The notes below the pieces were generated by a model. It had not been told where the DNA came from, made no database searches, and was given only the letters and a program-made list of their open reading frames with translations. A program made the translations under genes and the position numbers. From positions 60,541 to 86,827 of the forward strand of contig MU619287.1 of NCBI GenBank assembly GCA_025201805.1: a stretch of 26,287 nucleotides of DNA. Direction: 5' to 3'. This DNA comes from Parasitella parasitica. Lineage: Eukaryota > Mucoromycota > Mucoromycetes > Mucorales > Mucoraceae. This document shows, one piece after another, positions 21,075 to 26,287 of this stretch. Position 1 is the first letter of the stretch, and each line of letters begins with the position of its first letter.

Positions 21075-22869
21075 CTAATCAGAGGCCACTTCATAGTCTA
21101 TAACAAGCGGCATATCCACACCATTAGAGTTCTCTTCCAACATTGTCATATCCAGAGTCAGGTAGGCTGCAACCTGAGTGATTTTCTTTCGGAATGGCCT
21201 CAGCACTTCGTTAGCAACACCTCTTTGGCCATTTTTTTTAAAGATGTCCTTGACGCTCTGCTTGTCCTTTCCAATCAACCTATATATTAACTATTAAAAC
21301 AAAAAAAAAATAGATTGAGTACTAGTTGAATTAGGATGGTATGCTGCCTTACTTCATTATCAAACTTTGCTCTGATAGTGCCTTCATGCTCTGCATTTAC
21401 TTCGTATTTTACTACAGGATCACCCAGCTCGAGCTCCAGATGGAACAGTTGATCTTTACTCATCAAAAGTCGTGCTATTTTAATGCACTGCAATTTTACT
21501 CTGAATATATCCGGGATATCTGCCTTTGTCTGTTCTCTCATATTGATCAGCGTCTGCTTGAGTACATCAAATGAGCAATTAGCCCTTCTCTGTTCATCAA
21601 TCTCAATCTTGTCATTGTTGGCTGCCATCTCAAAGCTTTTCCAAACACTAGGGTCCACAAATGACAAATCCTCAGTGTCATCATCTTCTGTTTCCATAGG
21701 CGTGGGTCCATCCTGGTCCTGTTCATTCGTCTGTATTGTCGCTGATGTTGGTACCTCTGCCACGGGAGACTCAGGCTCAACTCTAGATCTCTTGCTTATT
21801 GCTGGTGATGGCTGTAAAGCCTTTGTCCTTTTGGCTAATGTTGTTGATGTGCGATGTGGGCTGATTTGGGGTGGATCCATAAAATCGTCATCACTAAAGA
21901 AACCGCCGTTTGGCATATCTGGAGGCGTTATGTTTGAATCCATGTCGACAGACTCCATCATGTCTGAACCCGCCATATTGGTTTCAATCGATCCTAGCAT
22001 CAAATGGTCGTAGCCGAAATCGTCATCAAAGCCCTCCACTTGTTCTGTCTGCACTGCGTCTTCTCTGGACACTCTGGTTCTACTGTCGTTGGCGCTAGAA
22101 ATTGGCGCAGCTGGCACTCCTCGGTTACGATTATTTTCTGCGGGAATGGGGGTTATCGGCTCTTCTATGATCCCTAATTTTCGCTTGCACCTGTCTTCAA
22201 GTTCTGCAATCATGTCTCCACCGTATAATTCGACAACATTTCCTCCCAGCACTTTGACGTTCTCTTTTGTGAGTAAAAGCATTCCTCTTCTGACTCGGCA
22301 TCTTTTGATAAGCAACTATGGATGAATTGATTAACACATGTAAACATATCCCGCTTCAGGTGGGTCCTTACCTTGCAGCCAAAAGGAGTCTTCAAATCCA
22401 AACCAGGTATCGTTTCCAGCTCCATTGCGTATATTTGTTTGGAGCCGTCGGTCAGCACCCATTGCAGCATGCCTCGAGGAATATTCACATCATCGCCTTC
22501 GTTTCTTTCAATGTAAGTCTGGCGTACAGGCGTTGCATTGCTTAGCGAGTTTAATAAAGAGAACGCAGAGTGTCGAATATCCAATGCGTCTTGTATCTGA
22601 AGCACAACACCGCAGCCCTCCCGCAAGTAACCTACCGGGAACGTGTCTACAGGGTTTTTGTCGTAATCGTCTTGAATCACTGGCACCGAGGTAGCTGATA
22701 TATCAGTGTTGAGGAACTCGGCAACAAGTTCAGCGTAAGCATGCTCGTAGTTGGTGATAGCCTCTGACCGAGCAGCTCTCCATGCTCTTAAATACTCTGT
22801 CTTTAAGCGAATGCCGGTTCTATCCTTGCACCATCGTAACAAGATAACAGGTGGTTCATCAGAAGACAT
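21075..22869 (-). CDS. RMI1: RMI1, OB-fold subunit of the RecQ helicase-topoisomerase III complex
   Basis: RMI1 is the scaffold of the Sgs1/BLM-Top3-Rmi1 complex, which dissolves double Holliday junctions in the nucleus. Exons 22372-22869, 21353-22315 and 21075-21290 join in frame (introns 56 and 62 bp), giving 558 aa. The N-terminal helical region (DUF1767 type) is followed by OB-fold 1: TDGSKQIYAMELETIPGLDL, then, across the intron, RRGMLLLTKENVKVLGGNV (about 177-193), the family hallmark. A long acidic disordered linker (about 195-430) leads to a second OB-like domain (about 432-545: DIFRVKLQCIKIARL, KFDNELIYRLIGKDKQSVK), comparable to the C-terminal OB domain of animal RMI1 that binds RMI2. 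Start choice: ATG 22869 has A at -3 and opens MSSDEPPV; an in-frame ATG at 22974 would add 35 residues but has a poor context. The third-exon acceptor at 21291-21292 was chosen because it alone keeps the frame. Confidence 0.85.
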
Positions 22870-23114
22870 ATTGTTGTGAGACAACTGCACAGCGTCTGTT
22901 TTTTCGGACACAAGTTGTAACTGGATACGCGGTTTACGCGAAAGATGAGGGTCACAATTTTGATCTCCCAACATCCAAGGACGCTGGGAACCCCTAAAAG
23001 ATTACAGATTCAGCTAGGGCACTCTTCAGATTTCGTTACTGCAATGGGACGACAATGGGCTTTGTCGTTCACGTGACTAAGTAACTGGATGTTAAAAAGA
23101 GCCTCCCACCGAAC

Positions 23115-23900
23115 GCCCGTTTGGATGTCAACGTGTATCCCTCATTAAGCGTTTTATAAAGGATGCAGACACAAAAACTACTCTTTGTGATGAATACGAT
23201 TGGAATATACCCGGCTTGTACTTCAGGGGTAGAACCAATACTCGCTCAACAACCAATTGACTTTGTGCATAATGTTGTCTTGGATAAGGCACCTGCTGTT
23301 GTGTCATCCTATAAAGCATGTTGCTTAAAGTTACGTTGTTACTGCAGAAACATCAGTGTCTAGTACGACAGAACCTGGTTAAGGCACTCCTGTCCAAGAA
23401 GAGGAACCGAGGATCTCTTGGAGGATGCTGTGCAGTCTGATTCTGGTAAAGACATGGAGATTGTTCTGACTCCCAGCGATGCATGGGAGCAGAAGAAAGG
23501 TATCCGTCGGCAGTCTACTCTGCTCTGATAGCTATCATCAATTGAAATTAAAGCTAAATATGAATGGCTCAAGAAATGGCATCACCACTCGACCAATTCT
23601 TAGTCTTTCTGCCACTTGGAGCACCTTCATAGAATCATCGTCAGCATTAAGGCTCACGCAAAGAATTGTCAATGAAAGTTGGGCTGATGATCTCTTTTAA
23701 TGAGTATATGATGAGGCTCGCACTCTTGAGCATTATCGCAGCGACTATTCAGTCTGGCCGCAAGACATATTGGAGACAAGGATCAAGTCATTTTGTGATG
23801 AGCATCAGTCCCAGCGAGTATATGTCCTTTAAAAGGTTGCCAACAACTTTCGAGACAATAAGGTCTCTTACCATGATGTCAGTCTATGTTGAATAAACGG
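23115..23900 (+). pseudogene. Decayed coding relic, unknown family
   Basis: Protein-like segments sit in different frames and are separated by stops: QRVSLIKRFIKDADTKTTLC with YDWNIPGLYFRG (from about 23119), EDLLEDAVQSDSGKDMEIVL with TPSDAWEQKKGIRRQS (from about 23411), YEWLKKWHHHS (from about 23560), CHLEHLHRIIVSIKAHAKN (from about 23610), and YDEARTLEHYRSDYSVWPQD with ILETRIKSFCDEHQSQRVYV (from about 23707). The order and plus-strand direction are consistent with one ancestral gene broken by frameshifts and nonsense changes. Normal introns do not repair it. The family was not recognised; a transposable-element protein or a dead paralogue are both possible. Confidence 0.5.
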
Positions 23901-24101
23901 TCTGTTTTGCAGGGTGCTAAAAAGTTGTTTGCAGATCAAATTTACCATTCACAATTCATCCCCTTAGCATATACCTACAAAAATCCCCCAGCAATTTTAC
24001 AGACCACAACGTTAGTTTCTTTGGACTTAAGTTTTTTGCGACATCATTTTGGCAAATGGTGTCCATTCAATTGGCCTTTATTCAGAATTCAATGCTACCT
24101 T

Positions 24102-24839
24102 TTAGTTGTATGCCATATCCCAAAATTCAACTTCAAGAGATAAAATCTCTCTGTAAACTTTTTCAAAGCTTGCAACTCGACGGGGATCAGAAGTATCAAG
24201 TTCGTTTACAAGTGCTTCACAGTCATCAACAAAATCCTCAAACTCTCCCATAGTCCAATTACTCATCAATTCATGGCAGGTCCTAAAATGTACATCTTTG
24301 GAGTCCTTTTCATTTTTTTCGTGCAATTCAGCATTTACAGCTTTTGCAAAAGTCCATGCATTAAAAAAGACAGCTTCCATAGCCCATAAAACAACCAAAG
24401 ATTCGCCCAAATCGTAACCGCCTTCTCGAGCCACTTTACGTACAAAACCGACATACTTGCTTGTCCAAGCCTTTTGACCCATTGGTTGTACACTTTCCTG
24501 GTATGGTTTCCTACTTAAAATGTCCGTAAAGAACTGGCTCTCACGGTGCACATTGGACAAAGCAAAGGCCAATACCCGGATGATGTTTTGTGCCTTGTCG
24601 GGCGAATAACGTGGGTTGTTGTCGCCCAATTCACGTTGATCTTCATAAAGAGGTAATCGAGATATCATGATGCCCATCATCTTGATATAGCCGCCTGTGT
24701 AGAATCTGTCCTGAATGAGCCATGATTTGAGGTGCTCGGGCTTGACTTGAAGAGAGCCGACCTGGGATAAGAATGGATGATGTGTTGCCTTTTCAAACGT
24801 GTTTTTTTCTAGTGAAAGAAGATGGTCGGTAAGCTTCAT
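24102..24839 (-). CDS. TENA/THI-4 family protein, Cys-less type
   Basis: A single-exon 245-aa helical protein of the haem-oxygenase-like fold shared by TenA (thiaminase II, thiamine salvage) and PqqC. Landmarks: LKSWLIQDRFYTGGYIKMM (D44, matching the conserved Asp of the FxxWLxQD motif), the RESQFF helix, KYVGFVRKVAREGGYDLGES, and C-terminal EVEFWDMAY, where the conserved Glu sits (E236 or E238). In TenA the helix 'LPCxW' carries the catalytic Cys; here the matching helix reads LWAMEAVFFNAW (about 151-162) with no Cys. C188 and C207 lie elsewhere. The protein is therefore probably not a standard thiaminase II. It could be a TenA_E-like salvage enzyme or a fungal paralogue of other function. 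The length is slightly above bacterial TenA. It has no signal peptide, so it is cytosolic. It is convergent with the relic at 23115-23900 and tandem with cytochrome b5. Confidence 0.85.
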   Translation of the reverse strand: MKLTDHLLSLEKNTFEKATHHPFLSQVGSLQVKPEHLKSWLIQDRFYTGGYIKMMGIMISRLPLYEDQRELGDNNPRYSPDKAQNIIRVLAFALSNVHRESQFFTDILSRKPYQESVQPMGQKAWTSKYVGFVRKVAREGGYDLGESLVVLWAMEAVFFNAWTFAKAVNAELHEKNEKDSKDVHFRTCHELMSNWTMGEFEDFVDDCEALVNELDTSDPRRVASFEKVYREILSLEVEFWDMAYN

Positions 24840-25190
24840 TTTTTAATTTCGAGAAAGAAAGATGTAAAAGATCTTCTGATACAACACGGCGTTGTTGGTT
24901 TCAGAGCTCATTGCACGTGCTACTGGTGATCCTCTACTTTTATCATGGAGGTTGATTGAGTGAAAAAAATAAAATAGATCAGATTACACATGCATCATCT
25001 TTGAATAAACTTTATTAAAATCTTTGATATCTATAATGTATATAATCCCGACTTTTGAGCACATATTATGTAGTTTGAAGAATGCCAATACTGTTCATTG
25101 GTGTGACAAAGTAACGTTGTTGAATGAATTCTTTAAAAAATGTAATAAATATGGATTTTTTCTATGCGACATTAACTTGGTATTTTTTTT
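24840..25190. other. Intergenic: TENA promoter side and cytochrome b5 3' flank
   Basis: 351 bp between two minus-strand genes. AT-rich; complement AATAAA-type hexamers occur near 25008-25013, suitable for the cytochrome b5 3' end. No open frame of note. Confidence 0.45.
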
Positions 25191-25757
25191 TTAAAGGTAG
25201 TTGAAGTATACGTAGATCGCAAGGAAGATCAAAGGAATAAGAATACGAAGAGGACTAGCAAAAAGAATATGTAAGCGACCCAACTTTTGGAATGAAAATG
25301 GTGTCCCCAATTTTGATTATTGGGGTGTTACTTACTTTCCCTTGGGCCCTTCAGAAATCGTTTCGGCAGGTCTCTCAACCTTGATAGGCTTAGACTATCG
25401 TAATAGACAACATTTAGTCGCATTTTACCAGTCGGAAATCACAAAAAAACTTACGGTAGGATCAACCTCACCAATGTGATACTTCACAAGGAGATCGCGA
25501 GCATCGTCAGTGTGGCCTACATCCTCAAAGGCGGTTGTAGCATCCTTGGCTCCTTCATCAAGCAAAACTTCTTCGCCACCAGGATGCTGTAGAATTCAAT
25601 CAGACAAATGACTTGAAAAGCAGAGATTTCATTTTCATCAATTTACCTCGTCCACAAATTTGGTAATGTCATAAACTTTCCCTTCGATAACCATCCAGAG
25701 ATCAGTTCTGATGTTGTGCTTGGCGATTTCTTCGTAGGTGTGAATTTTAGCAGACAT
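25191..25757 (-). CDS. Tail-anchored cytochrome b5
   Basis: Cytochrome b5 is a small ER-membrane haem protein that passes electrons to desaturases, hydroxylases and some P450s. Exons 25647-25757, 25455-25586, 25336-25394 and 25191-25254 join in frame (introns 60, 60 and 81 bp) to give 121 aa. The haem core reads [27 protein letters not shown], then [17 protein letters not shown] and [20 protein letters not shown]. The axial ligands are H38 and H62. A short charged hinge ([18 protein letters not shown]) leads to the C-terminal membrane anchor [20 protein letters not shown], as in fungal b5. Exon 4 uses the acceptor at 25255-25256, which has the better pyrimidine tract. An alternative acceptor at 25284-25285 would give a different but also hydrophobic tail ending at TGA 25229-25231 (see findings). 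Confidence 0.94.
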
Positions 25758-26287
25758 ATCTTTATTATTTAGTAGTGTAAGTTTTTATAAACCAAGAATA
25801 AACGAAAGGAGAATGGCATTATCTCTGCACAAAACTTGTTTATTTATTCAAAGAAAAAAGTGGTCCCATCAAAGACTTTCGTGCGCTATGAATACAGTAC
25901 TACACCATTGACATCGTATCATTAGCAACAGATCTTTTAAAGTTTTGAAATCATGTAACTTGTACTTCCATACAGCTTTTTAGGCTTTTGGATTTTCTGT
26001 TAGTTTTGACATGATTTACTACAAAAAGTTTGTTTGCAAGAGACAGCCAAAAGAGAAATCAACGGAGGTACATCCCGAAAAAAGAGCACCCCACTTTACA
26101 AATGGAAACCTTTCTACTGGGATATAAAGATTATGAACACTTGAAATTGCTATTAACATATTATCTCTCGAATTGCACTCTTGAGCCAATAATTAATTGC
26201 AATTCGCATTTGTGTACCTGTTACTAGTCTCTAAGGGATAAAATTGCTGGAGCCTGCTGGAGAAACATTGTTCGGGAGGGGGGGGGG
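25758..26287. other. Cytochrome b5 upstream region and window end
   Basis: A minus-strand TATAAA (complement of 25784-25789) lies 27-32 bp before the b5 ATG, implying a very short leader if it is used. No other gene is supported; the 65-codon plus frame at 26030-26227 has no family signal. The window closes with a G10 run (26278-26287). Confidence 0.45.

Noticed and set aside
21483..22013. 176-codon plus-strand open frame
   Set aside because: It is antisense to the RMI1 linker exon, which has clear family support; the Ser/Leu-rich composition is a shadow of the acidic linker.
22870..22974. Upstream in-frame start for RMI1 adding 35 residues
   Set aside because: The ATG at 22974 has T at -3; the ATG at 22869 has a better context and still keeps the whole domain. 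It remains possible, so it is mentioned in the gene entry.
1..26287. tRNA, rRNA, U6 and CRISPR-like elements
   Set aside because: No T-loop GGTTCRANNCC with a matching cloverleaf, no conserved rRNA or U6 blocks and no regularly spaced identical repeats were seen by eye.
26278..26287. Terminal G10 run as a telomere or structural signal
   Set aside because: A single homopolymer at the window edge with no repeat unit; it may be a sequencing or assembly artefact.

Overview
The window looks like nuclear DNA of a mucoralean-type fungus (Mucoromycota). It is AT-rich, and most genes are cut by very short GT-AG introns of about 51-95 bp. A chitin deacetylase of the zygomycete kind, a kelch-repeat membrane protein and a microsomal P450 are present. 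The group assignment is inferred from gene content and gene style; no marker gene proves it. I rebuilt spliced models by matching intron phases and conserved protein motifs; 33 introns were placed and every join keeps the frame.

Layout. 1-1106: no intact gene, but a CAGGG hairpin followed by an array of 19-21 bp repeats that may be a transposon end. 1107-1976 (+): nicotinamide riboside kinase (Nrk1), ending only 15 bp from the stop of a convergent mitochondrial PPR protein (1992-3542, -). 3657-3989 (+): a 110-aa protein I do not recognise, divergent from the PPR gene. 4295-6342 (-): a secreted-then-anchored kelch membrane protein in eight exons. About 6.4-9.8 kb: a gene-poor stretch. 9842-11198 (+): secreted chitin deacetylase. 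12311-13585 (-): a low-complexity, probably nuclear protein. 15188-17541 (-): an eight-exon lactate permease of the bacterial LctP family. 18652-20805 (-): a nine-exon cytochrome P450. 21075-22869 (-): RMI1, the OB-fold scaffold of the RecQ helicase-Top3-RMI complex, with a C-terminal OB domain like that of animals. 23115-23900: a decayed, frame-broken coding relic. 24102-24839 (-): a TENA/THI-4 family protein without the usual catalytic Cys. 25191-25757 (-): tail-anchored cytochrome b5. The window ends in a G10 run.

There is no operon-like logic. The genes cover NAD salvage, mitochondrial RNA handling, cell-wall remodelling, lactate transport, oxidative metabolism (P450 and cytochrome b5 are both ER redox proteins) and genome stability. 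The two least ordinary items are the eukaryotic LctP permease with a large hydrophilic loop, and the cytochrome b5 last exon, where two alternative splice acceptors in different frames both encode a hydrophobic membrane tail.
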